The notes beneath the pieces were generated by a model. That model made no database searches, was not told the origin of the DNA, and worked only from the letters and a program-made list of their open reading frames with translations. Below are positions 29,865 to 39,545 of a stretch of DNA of 43,233 bases, one piece after another (position 1 is the stretch's first letter; each line of letters starts with the position of its first letter). The stretch is from contig DASRVH010000001.1 in the NCBI GenBank assembly GCA_035655155.1, positions 1 through 43,233 on the forward strand, in the 5' to 3' direction. A program made the translations under genes and the position numbers. The DNA is from Lentisalinibacter sp035655155. Its GTDB lineage: Bacteria; Pseudomonadota; Gammaproteobacteria; Steroidobacterales; Woeseiaceae.

Positions 29865-31065
29865 GGGCAGCCCGATTGCGGCCATCCTGATCACCTTCGG
29901 CGGGCTGTTCCTCCTCGGGCTGGTCGCCGACCTGGCGGGACGGCATTCCCCCCTGCCCCGGGTCACCCTGCTCCTGATCGCCGGCTTCCTCATCGGCCCC
30001 TCGGTGCTCGACTGGCTGCCGCCTTTCACCGACCAGTGGTTCACCGTGCTGACCAACATCGCCCTCGCGCTGATCGGTTTCCTGCTGGGCCAGAACCTGA
30101 CGGCGGAGCGTTTCCGGGAGCTCGGCCGGCCCGTGCTCACGATGTCCGTCGGCGAGGTCGTCGGCACCTCGCTACTGGTGTTCGCCGCGCTGGCCCTCGT
30201 CGGGGTGCCGCTGGAACTCGCCCTGCTGCTCGCGGGGGTGGCGCCGGCCACCGCGCCCGCGGCCACCGTGGACGTGGTCCGTTCGTCGGAGGCAAAAGGC
30301 AGGTTCACCGACACCCTGCTCGGCATCGTCGCCATCGACGACCTGTGGGGCCTGCTCGCCTTCACGCTGCTGCTGGCCGTGGCCGAGGCGCTGGGCGAGC
30401 GCAGCGGCGCGGCGCCGATGCTGCTGCACGGGCTGCGCGAGGTGGGCGGCGCGGTGCTGCTGGGCGTCGCCCTCGGCTATCCCATGGCGAAACTGACCGG
30501 CCGGATCCGCCCCGGCGAGCCCACCCAGGCCGAGGCGCTCGGACTGGTGCTGCTGACGGCGGGGCTGGCGGAGTGGCTGCAGGTCTCCTACATACTGGCG
30601 GCCATGACGCTGGGCGTCATGGTGGCGAACCTGGCTTCCCATCACGAGCGCCCGTTCCGCGAGATCGAAGGCATCGAGTGGCCCTTCCTGATCCTGTTTT
30701 TCCTGCTGGCGGGCGCCTCCCTGCACCTGGACGCGCTGGCCACGGCCGGCTGGCTCGCCGCGGGGTACATCGGGCTGCGGGTGGCCGGGCGGATGATCGG
30801 CACCCGTCTCGGCGGCCGCCTGAGCGGCGCGGAACCGCAGACCCGGCGCTGGATCGGCATCGCGCTCCTGCCCCAGGCCGGCGTGGCGGTGGGCATGGCC
30901 CTGCTGGCGGCCCAGCGCTTCCCGGAACTCGCCGACCGCATCCTGCCCGTGATCCTCGGCTCCACCGTGGTCTTCGAGGTGGTCGGACCCGTGCTCACCC
31001 GCTACGCGCTGACCCGCGTGGGCGATATCCCTGCCGCCAGCAAAGGCCGGGAGGCCGGGGCATGA
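29857..31065 (+). CDS. CPA2-type cation:proton antiporter inside the N-ATPase operon
   Basis: A 402-residue protein with about 12 membrane helices, of the monovalent cation:proton antiporter-2 (KefB-like) class. Typical features are LLIAGFLIGPSVL near the start, ALIGFLLGQNL, LLLAGVAPATAPAATVDVVRSSEAKGRFTDTLLGIVAIDDLWGLL with the adjacent Asp161-Asp162 (an electrogenic-type Asp pair), and LLPQAGVAVGMALLAA. It should exchange H+ for Na+ or K+ in the cytoplasmic membrane. No C-terminal TrkA-N domain is present, so it is a bare transporter. Start GTG at 29857 overlaps the atpQ stop; its stop overlaps the atpR start (ATGA). It separates atpQ from atpR, which are adjacent in standard N-ATPase operons. 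Confidence 0.87.
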   Translation: MSEGSPIAAILITFGGLFLLGLVADLAGRHSPLPRVTLLLIAGFLIGPSVLDWLPPFTDQWFTVLTNIALALIGFLLGQNLTAERFRELGRPVLTMSVGEVVGTSLLVFAALALVGVPLELALLLAGVAPATAPAATVDVVRSSEAKGRFTDTLLGIVAIDDLWGLLAFTLLLAVAEALGERSGAAPMLLHGLREVGGAVLLGVALGYPMAKLTGRIRPGEPTQAEALGLVLLTAGLAEWLQVSYILAAMTLGVMVANLASHHERPFREIEGIEWPFLILFFLLAGASLHLDALATAGWLAAGYIGLRVAGRMIGTRLGGRLSGAEPQTRRWIGIALLPQAGVAVGMALLAAQRFPELADRILPVILGSTVVFEVVGPVLTRYALTRVGDIPAASKGREAGA

Positions 31066-31355
31066 GCGGGAGCGCCACCCTGTTGGCCGCCCTGGCCGCC
31101 GGAGCGGCCGCCGGAACGGCCTATTTCGCACTGCTGTGGTGGACCGTGGCCGGCATCCCGACCGCCCGCCGGCCCGCCCTGCGCCTGGCCGGCGGCATGT
31201 TGGTCCGCCTGGCGGCTGCCGGCGCCGGTGCCGCGCTCGTGGCCTGGCTGGGCGGCTGGCAGCACCTGCTGGCGGGTGCCGCCGGTTTCACCGCGGCACG
31301 CATGGCGATGGTCCGCCGGCGGCTGCCGGGCATGCCCCGGGAGAAAACGCCGTGA
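31062..31355 (+). CDS. atpR: N-ATPase AtpR
   Basis: A 97-residue, three-helix membrane protein: about 4-26 (TLLAALAAGAAAGTAYFALLWWTV), 38-60 (LRLAGGMLVRLAAAGAGAALVAWLGG) and a short third one (HLLAGAAGFTAARMAMVRR). The G-x-x-x-G pattern near the first helix, the Arg in the second helix (GGMLVRLAA) and the length match the AtpR family found only in N-ATPase operons; the conserved charges are thought to interact with the c-ring. The ATG overlaps the antiporter stop and its stop overlaps the atpB GTG start (GTGA). Confidence 0.85.
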   Translation: MSGSATLLAALAAGAAAGTAYFALLWWTVAGIPTARRPALRLAGGMLVRLAAAGAGAALVAWLGGWQHLLAGAAGFTAARMAMVRRRLPGMPREKTP

Positions 31356-32056
31356 CCATCAGCCCGGACGGCATCGTCGTCTTCGAATGGGGCTGGCTGC
31401 GGCTCACCGCGACCGTGGTCTGGACCTGGGCCGTCATGGCGCTCATGACGATCGGCTCCTGGCTGATCACCCGCCGGCTGCAGACCGGCACGGAACTCAG
31501 CCGCTGGCAGAATCTGGTGGAGGTCATCGTGACCGGCATCCGCGACCAGATCCGCCAGGTCAGCCACCAGGAGCCGGGCGGCTATCTCCCGTTTGTCGGC
31601 ACCCTGTTCCTGTTCATCGCCACCGCGAATCTGCTGAACGTGGTGCCGGGCTACATGGCGCCGACCGGCTCGCTGTCGACCACCACCGCGCTCGCCATCT
31701 GCGTGTTCGTGGCGGTGCCGCTGTACGGCATCGTCTACGAAGGCCCGCTGGCCTACCTGCGCCATTACGTGCACCCCACCTGGCTCATGCTGCCGTTCAA
31801 CGTGATCGGCGAGATCTCGCGCACCATCGCCCTCGCCGTGCGGCTGTACGGCAACATCATGAGCGGCACGGTGCTGGTGGCCATCCTGGTGAGCCTGACG
31901 CCCTATTTCTTCCCGGTGGTCATGCAGCTCCTGGGACTGCTCACCGGCATGATCCAGGCCTATATCTTCGCCGTGCTGGCGATGGTCTACATCGCCTCGG
32001 CCACGTCCGCCCATGAACGCCAGCGCGCGGAGGACGACGACGGCGACTCATCCTGA
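31352..32056 (+). CDS. atpB: N-ATPase a subunit
   Basis: A 234-residue membrane protein starting at GTG 31352. It contains the stator Arg of the ion channel, Arg164, in IALAVRLYGNIMSGTV, the helix LPFVGTLFLFIATANLLNVVPGYM, and a final helix GLLTGMIQAYIFAVLAMVYIASATS with Gln in the usual place. These motifs match a subunits of F-type ATPases. Length is shorter than Escherichia coli a (271), as usual for N-ATPases. It forms the two half channels for Na+ next to the c-ring. Confidence 0.93.
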   Translation: MTISPDGIVVFEWGWLRLTATVVWTWAVMALMTIGSWLITRRLQTGTELSRWQNLVEVIVTGIRDQIRQVSHQEPGGYLPFVGTLFLFIATANLLNVVPGYMAPTGSLSTTTALAICVFVAVPLYGIVYEGPLAYLRHYVHPTWLMLPFNVIGEISRTIALAVRLYGNIMSGTVLVAILVSLTPYFFPVVMQLLGLLTGMIQAYIFAVLAMVYIASATSAHERQRAEDDDGDSS

Positions 32057-32074
32057 CAGCGACGAGGTACCACT

Positions 32075-32353
32075 ATGGAAGGCTTATCACTCATCGGAAT
32101 GGTCTCGGTCATCACGGCCGGCATCACCATCGCCATCGGTTCCATCGGCCCGGCACTCGGCGAGGCCCGCGCCGTGGATCGGGCGCTTGCGGCCATCGCC
32201 CAGCAGCCGGACGAGTCGGCGACGATCACCCGCACCCTGTTCGTGGGCCTGGCGATGATCGAGTCCACCGCCATCTACTGCTTCGTGGTGGCCATGATCC
32301 TGATCTTCGCCAATCCGTTCTGGAACGCACTGAGCCAGGCCGCGGGCAGCTAG
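32075..32353 (+). CDS. atpE: N-ATPase c subunit with Na+-binding residues
   Basis: A 92-residue hairpin of two helices, forming the rotor ring. In helix 1 GPALGEARAV places Glu30 where Na+-binding c subunits have Gln or Glu; in helix 2 AMIESTAIYCF holds Glu63, Ser64, Thr65 and Tyr68. This is the complete Na+ ligand set described for sodium-translocating F- and N-type c rings. The two Glu residues per subunit are the N-ATPase pattern. The ion is thus predicted to be Na+; strict H+ coupling would be unexpected with this motif. It lies 18 nt after atpB. Confidence 0.93.
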   Translation: MEGLSLIGMVSVITAGITIAIGSIGPALGEARAVDRALAAIAQQPDESATITRTLFVGLAMIESTAIYCFVVAMILIFANPFWNALSQAAGS

Positions 32354-32368
32354 GGGGCCGTTGACGCC

Positions 32369-33142
32369 ATGCAGATCGACTGGATCACCGTCTCCGCCCA
32401 GATCGTCAACTTCCTGATCCTGGTCTGGCTGCTGAAGCGCTTCCTCTACGGACCCGTGGTGCGTGCCATGGACCGCCGCGAGGAACGCATCGGCGAGCGC
32501 ATGGATGAGGCCCGCGACCGCGAGACCGAAGCCGAGCAGCGGGCCGAGAGTTACGAGGAGCGGCGCCGGGAACTCGACGAGCGCCGGGACGAACTGCTCG
32601 AGGAGGCCAGGGACGAGGCGGCGGACGAGAAGAAGCGCCTCGTCGACGAGGCCCGTGCCGAGGCCGACGAGGCCCGGGAGAAGTGGCTGCGTCAGCTCGA
32701 CCGGGAAAAGGACGCCTTTGCGGACGATCTCCGCCGGGACATCGCCGCGGTCTTCCGCAAGGTGGCCGACAAGGCGCTCGCCGAGCTGGCCGACCGGAGC
32801 CTGGAAGAACAGATGGTGGCGCGTTTCGTCGACCGCCTCGAGGCCCTGGACGAGGAAACCCTCGAGACGCTTGGCTCGGCAGAGGACGGCCTGCGCGTGA
32901 CCAGTGCCGCTGCCCTGGAGCCGAATGTGCGCAGCCGCGTGACCCGGGCGCTGCACGAGCACGTCGCCGCAGATGCCGAGGTCACCTACGACGAGTCGGA
33001 CGAACTCCTCTGCGGCATCGTGCTCCACGGCGGCGGACTGCGCATCGGCTGGAGCCTGGCCGACAGCCTCGAGGGCTACGACGAGCAGGTGCGGGATCTG
33101 CTCGCCGACGCCGGTGCCGCCACGGCCGGTGCAAAGGGCTGA
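32369..33142 (+). CDS. atpF: N-ATPase b subunit with delta-like C-terminal domain
   Basis: A 257-residue protein. One N-terminal membrane helix (about 7-30, TVSAQIVNFLILVWLLKRFLYGP) is followed by a long, highly charged coiled coil (about 35-160). The last about 80 residues (GLRVTSAAALEPNVRSRVTRAL...DELLCGIVLHGGGLRIGWSLADSL) resemble the C-terminal part of the delta subunit, where a G-x-x-I-x-x-GGxxIDGSVxxxL pattern is seen. Ordinary b is about 155 residues, so this b carries a stator cap that replaces atpH, which is absent from the operon. Start ATG at 32369, 16 nt after atpE. It forms the peripheral stalk. Confidence 0.9.
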   Translation: MQIDWITVSAQIVNFLILVWLLKRFLYGPVVRAMDRREERIGERMDEARDRETEAEQRAESYEERRRELDERRDELLEEARDEAADEKKRLVDEARAEADEAREKWLRQLDREKDAFADDLRRDIAAVFRKVADKALAELADRSLEEQMVARFVDRLEALDEETLETLGSAEDGLRVTSAAALEPNVRSRVTRALHEHVAADAEVTYDESDELLCGIVLHGGGLRIGWSLADSLEGYDEQVRDLLADAGAATAGAKG

Positions 33143-33147
33143 CAGGC

Positions 33148-34665
33148 ATGCTGCGCGAACTGCTGCGGGACACCACGCAGGTGCTGGAGCGGGCCGGCGA
33201 GGCCTGGTCCCCTGCCCTGCGCGCCACCGAGACCGGCACGGTCATCGAGACCGGCGGCGGCATCGCGCGGCTGCGCGGCCTCGCCGGCATCCGCGCCAAC
33301 GAGCTGATCCGCTTCCCGGACGGGGTGCTCGGCATCGCCATCAACCTGGACCCCGAGGAGGTCGGCGTGATGCTGCTGGCCGACAGCGATCAACTGGTGG
33401 CCGGCATCGAGGTGAGCTCCACCGGGCGCGAGGCGGATACGCCCGTGGGCGACGGGCTGATCGGCCGGGTCGTCGACGCCACCGGGCGGGTGCTCGACGA
33501 CGGCGGCCCGCTGGAGGCCCGTGAACGCCGTCCGCTGGAGCGCCCTGCCCCGGCCATCATGGCGCGCGCCCCGGTTACCGTGCCGCTGGAGACGGGCATC
33601 AAGTCGGTGGACGCCCTGATCCCCATCGGCCGCGGCCAGCGCGAGCTCATCCTCGGCGACCGCCAGACCGGCAAGACCTCGGTGGCCGTGGATACCATCA
33701 TCAACCAGCGCGACCGGGACGTGGTCTGCGTCTACTGCGCCATCGGCCAGCGGGGCACCGCCGTCGCGCGGGTCATCGACACGCTGCGCCGGCACGGCGC
33801 CATGGACAACACCATCGTCTTGACCGCCTCCGACGACGATCCGCCGGGGCTGCGTTTCATCACGCCCTATGCCGCGACCAGCATGGCCGAGTACTACATG
33901 GAACAGGGCCGCGATGCGCTGATCGTCTACGACGACCTCACCCGCCACGCGCGCGCCTACCGGGAACTCTCGCTGCTGCTGCGCCGTCCGCCCGGCCGCG
34001 AGGCCTATCCCGGCGATATCTTCTATATTCACTCCCGCATGCTGGAGCGGGCGACGCACCTGGCGGAGGACCACGGCGGAGGCTCGCTGACGGCCCTGCC
34101 GGTCATCGAGACCCAGGCCCAGGACATCTCGGCCTACATCCCCACCAATCTCATCTCGATCACCGACGGGCAGATCTATCTCTCCCCCACCCTCTTCCAC
34201 AAGGGGCTGCTGCCCGCCATCGACGTGAGCGAGTCGGTCTCCCGGGTGGGCGGCAAGACCCAGTATCCGGCGTTCCGCGCGGTGGCCGGCGATCTCCGTC
34301 TGGCCTATTCTCAGTTCGAGGAGCTGGAGACCTTCGCCCGCTTCGCCACCCGGCTGGACGAGGAGACACGGGCGACCATCGAGCACGGACGCCGGGTGCG
34401 GGAGGTGCTGAAACAGGACGAGCATCGGCCCATCCCGGCCGCCGAACAGGTGGCCGTCCTCAACGCGGTGAACGAAGGCCTGTTCGACGAGCTGGCGACG
34501 GAGCGGGTGGGCGATGCGGAGGCGGCCATCCGTGAACGGGTCACCGATGAGCTGCCGTCGATCTGCGAACGCATCGAGGCCGGCGAGGAACTGGCCGACG
34601 AGGACTGGCAGAAGCTGACGGAGGCCGCGCGGGCGGCCATCGCAGCGCTGTCCGGGGAGGATTGA
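33148..34665 (+). CDS. atpA: N-ATPase alpha subunit
   Basis: A 505-residue non-catalytic nucleotide-binding subunit. The P-loop GDRQTGKTS is at about residues 170-178, and EQGRDALIVYDDLTRHARAYRELSLLLRRPPGREAYPGDIFYIHSRMLERA, PTNLISITDGQIYLSPTLFHKGLLPAIDVSESVSRVGGKTQYPAFRAVAG are characteristic of alpha (VSESVSRVGG holds the conserved Arg). The start is ATG 33148, 6 nt after the atpF stop; a far longer open frame upstream overlaps atpF in another frame and is spurious. It assembles with beta in the alpha3-beta3 head. Confidence 0.94.
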   Translation: MLRELLRDTTQVLERAGEAWSPALRATETGTVIETGGGIARLRGLAGIRANELIRFPDGVLGIAINLDPEEVGVMLLADSDQLVAGIEVSSTGREADTPVGDGLIGRVVDATGRVLDDGGPLEARERRPLERPAPAIMARAPVTVPLETGIKSVDALIPIGRGQRELILGDRQTGKTSVAVDTIINQRDRDVVCVYCAIGQRGTAVARVIDTLRRHGAMDNTIVLTASDDDPPGLRFITPYAATSMAEYYMEQGRDALIVYDDLTRHARAYRELSLLLRRPPGREAYPGDIFYIHSRMLERATHLAEDHGGGSLTALPVIETQAQDISAYIPTNLISITDGQIYLSPTLFHKGLLPAIDVSESVSRVGGKTQYPAFRAVAGDLRLAYSQFEELETFARFATRLDEETRATIEHGRRVREVLKQDEHRPIPAAEQVAVLNAVNEGLFDELATERVGDAEAAIRERVTDELPSICERIEAGEELADEDWQKLTEAARAAIAALSGED

Positions 34666-34669
34666 GACC

Positions 34670-35556
34670 ATGGAGACCATCGAGAGGCTCGAGGACCAGC
34701 TCGACAGCCTGGGTGAGCTGAAGACCATCGTGCGCACCATGAAGGCGCTCTCGGCGGCCAGCATCCGCGAGTACGAACGGGCCGTGGAGGCGCTCGCCGG
34801 TTACGCCGAGACGGTCGAGCGCGGCTTTCGCGTGGTGCTTGCCGACCTGCCGGCCGGCGCAGGGCCGGTCCCGCCGGGCGACGACGCGGGCCCCGCCGGG
34901 GCCATCGTGTTCGGCTCGGATCACGGTCTCTGCGGCCGCTTCAACGAGACGGTCGCCGCCCACGCCGCGGAGGCCTTCGCCGCCGCGGGCGGGCCGCAGC
35001 CGCGGGTGCTGGCCGTCGGCGAGCGTGCCGCCGCGAGCCTCGAGCACGCGGGTTGCCGTGTCGCCGACCGCGTACTACTGCCCGGCTCCGCCGCCCACAT
35101 CACGGTGCTGACCCGCAAGCTCCTGGTGCGTGTGCAGCAATGGCGGGACGAGCACGGCATCGCCTCGGTGCGGCTCTACTACAACCGTCACTCCGGCGGT
35201 CGCGGCTACGAGCCCGTGGAGGCCGCTCTGCTGCCGGTGGATCTCGCCCGGCTGCGGGATGGCGGCGGCTGGCCGTCCCGGGGCCTGCCGACCTATTCCA
35301 TGGACCCGTGGCGGCTGCTTCGCCACCTGATCCACCAGTATCTGTTCATCACCCTGTTCCGGGCCTGCGCGGAATCCCAGGCCAGCGAACACGCGAGCCG
35401 GCTCGCGGCCATGCAGTCCGCCGAGGGCAACCTGGAGGAACGGCTGGAGGCCGTCACGATGACCTTCCGGCGGGCCCGCCAGAACGCCATCACCTCCGAA
35501 CTGCTGGACGTGGTGTCCGGCTTCGAGGCCATTACTTCCGGCCGGGGACAACGTTG

Positions 35557-35557
<1 letters not shown>
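34670..35557 (+). CDS. atpG: N-ATPase gamma subunit
   Basis: A 295-residue central shaft subunit. It begins with the helix METIERLEDQLDSLGELKTIVRTMKALSAASIREYERAV (gamma: TxxITxAMKxVSASK-like), contains the nucleotide-independent core IVFGSDHGLCGRFNETV (GSDxGLCGxxN motif) and ends with ASEHASRLAAMQSAEGNLEERLEAVTMTFRRARQNAITSELLDVVSGFEAI, the standard C-terminal helix. Length is similar to other N-ATPase gamma subunits. It is the last ATPase gene; its stop TGA shares a base with the ATG of glgX, so the operon continues into glycogen/trehalose genes. Confidence 0.92.
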
Positions 35558-37685
<2,128 letters not shown>

Positions 37686-37689
<4 letters not shown>

Positions 37690-39545
37690 TACGCCGCCAC
37701 ACCATGCCCTGGGGCGCGCAGGTGACGCAGGACGGCCGCGTCCGCTTCGCCCTGTGGGCGCCGGCGGCGGCAACCGTCTCGGTGCTGCTGGGCCGGGGAG
37801 ACGGCGGCGCGGAGCTGACGCTCGCGCCCGGCGACGCCGGGTGGTTCTCGCTCGCCACCGGGGCGGCCGCGCCGGGCAGTCTCTATCGCTTCCGGATCGA
37901 CGGGGCGGACCTCGTCCCCGACCCCGCCTCCCGCTCCCAGCCGCACGGGGTGCACGGCCCGAGCGAGGTGATCGACCCCGGTGGCTTCGACTGGCAGGAC
38001 GCAGACTGGCGGGGCCGGCCGTGGCACGAGGCAGTGGTCTACGAGCTGCACGTCGGCGCCTTCAGCGAGGGCGGGGACTTCGCCGGGGTGGAGCATCGAC
38101 TCGATGAGCTGGCCGATCTGGGTATCACGGCGCTGGAGCTGATGCCCGTCGCCGCCTTTCCCGGCACCAGGAACTGGGGCTACGACGGCGTGCTCCCGTA
38201 CGCGCCGGAGCGCTCCTACGGCGGTCCCGCCGGACTGAAACGGCTCGTGCAGGCGGCCCACGGCCGCGGACTCATGGTGCTGCTGGACGTCGTCTACAAC
38301 CATTTCGGGCCCGAGGGCAATTACCTGCACCGCTACGCCCCGCAGTTCTTCACCGCCCGCCACCGCACCCCCTGGGGCGACGGCATCAACTTCGACGGCG
38401 AGCACAGCGGGACGGTGCGCAGCTTCTTCATCGAGAACGCGCTGTACTGGCTGGAGGAATACGCCCTGGACGGCCTGCGCCTCGACGCCGTCCATGCCAT
38501 AGCCGACGATTCCCGCCCCGACATCCTCACCGAACTCGCGCAGCGGGTGCGCGAACGCTACGCGGGCGAGCGACCGGTACACCTGGTGCTGGAGAACGAC
38601 GACAACGCCGCCCGCTACCTGGACCGGAACCGGGACGGCGGCTACGACGCCCAGTGGAACGACGACATACACCATGGCCTGCACGTGCTCCTGACCGGGG
38701 AAAGGGACGGCTACTACGCCGACTATGCCGACCAACCGGCGGCCTCCGTCGCCCGCTGTCTCGCAGAGGGCTTCGCCTACCAGGGCGAGCCTTCCCCCCA
38801 CCGGGACGGCGAGGCCCGCGGCGAGCCCAGCGCAGCCCTGCCGCCCACGGCTTTCGTGTCCTTCCTGCAGAACCACGATCAGATCGGCAATCGGGCGTTC
38901 GGCGAGCGCATCCACGCGCTCGCTCCCGCGGCCGCGGTGCGCGCCGCGACGGCACTGCTCCTGCTGGCCCCCTCGCCGCCGCTCGTGTTCATGGGCCAGG
39001 AGTTCGCGGCCGACACGCCGTTCCTGTTCTTCTGCGATTTCGGGGAGGGGCTCGCCGAAGCCGTGGCCGAAGGCCGGCGGCGGGAGTTCGCCCGCTTCGA
39101 GCGCTTCGCCGCTGCCGCCAGCCGCGCCGCCATCCCGGACCCGAACGACGAGGCCACGTTTCTCCGCTCCCGGCTGGACCGCGACGCCGCGGGCCATGCC
39201 GGACAGGCGCGCGAGGTGCGCTTCTTCGCGCGCCTGCTGGCGCTGCGCCACGAGGAGATCGTGCCGCGGCTCGCCGGCATCGGCATCGGCGGCGGCGGCG
39301 GCGGCGCCGGCCGGGTGCGCGGGGCGCGGGCCGGGGCGCTGCAGGTCGAGTGGACCCTCGCGGACGGGTCGGTGCTGGCCGTCGCGGCCAACCTCGACGA
39401 CGGGGCGGCGCCGCCCGGCGTCCTCCGGGCGCCCGGCGGACGGGTCCTGTTCGCCTGGCCGGAGGCGGCGGCGGCGGAACTGGCGGCCGGGGCGCTGCCG
39501 CCCTGGAGCGTGGTGTACACGCTCCTCGTAGAATCGAGACCATGA
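37686..39545 (+). CDS. treZ: Malto-oligosyltrehalose trehalohydrolase TreZ
   Basis: A 619-residue family 13 enzyme that releases trehalose from malto-oligosyltrehalose. A CBM48-like N-terminal part (residues about 10-100, VRFALWAPAAATVSVLLGRG) precedes the barrel with YELHVGAFSEGGDFAGVEHRL, ALELMPVAAFPGTRNWGYDGVLPYAPE, VLLDVVYNHFGPEGNYL, YALDGLRLDAVHAI (nucleophile Asp267), HLVLENDDNAARYL (Glu303) and FLQNHDQIGNRA. These are TreZ rather than branching-enzyme motifs. I chose GTG 37686, which overlaps the glgX stop as GTGA and has GGAG 9 nt upstream; an ATG at 37704 is also possible. A Gly-rich stretch (GIGIGGGGGGAG) near residue 540 is an unusual low-complexity insert. Confidence 0.93.
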
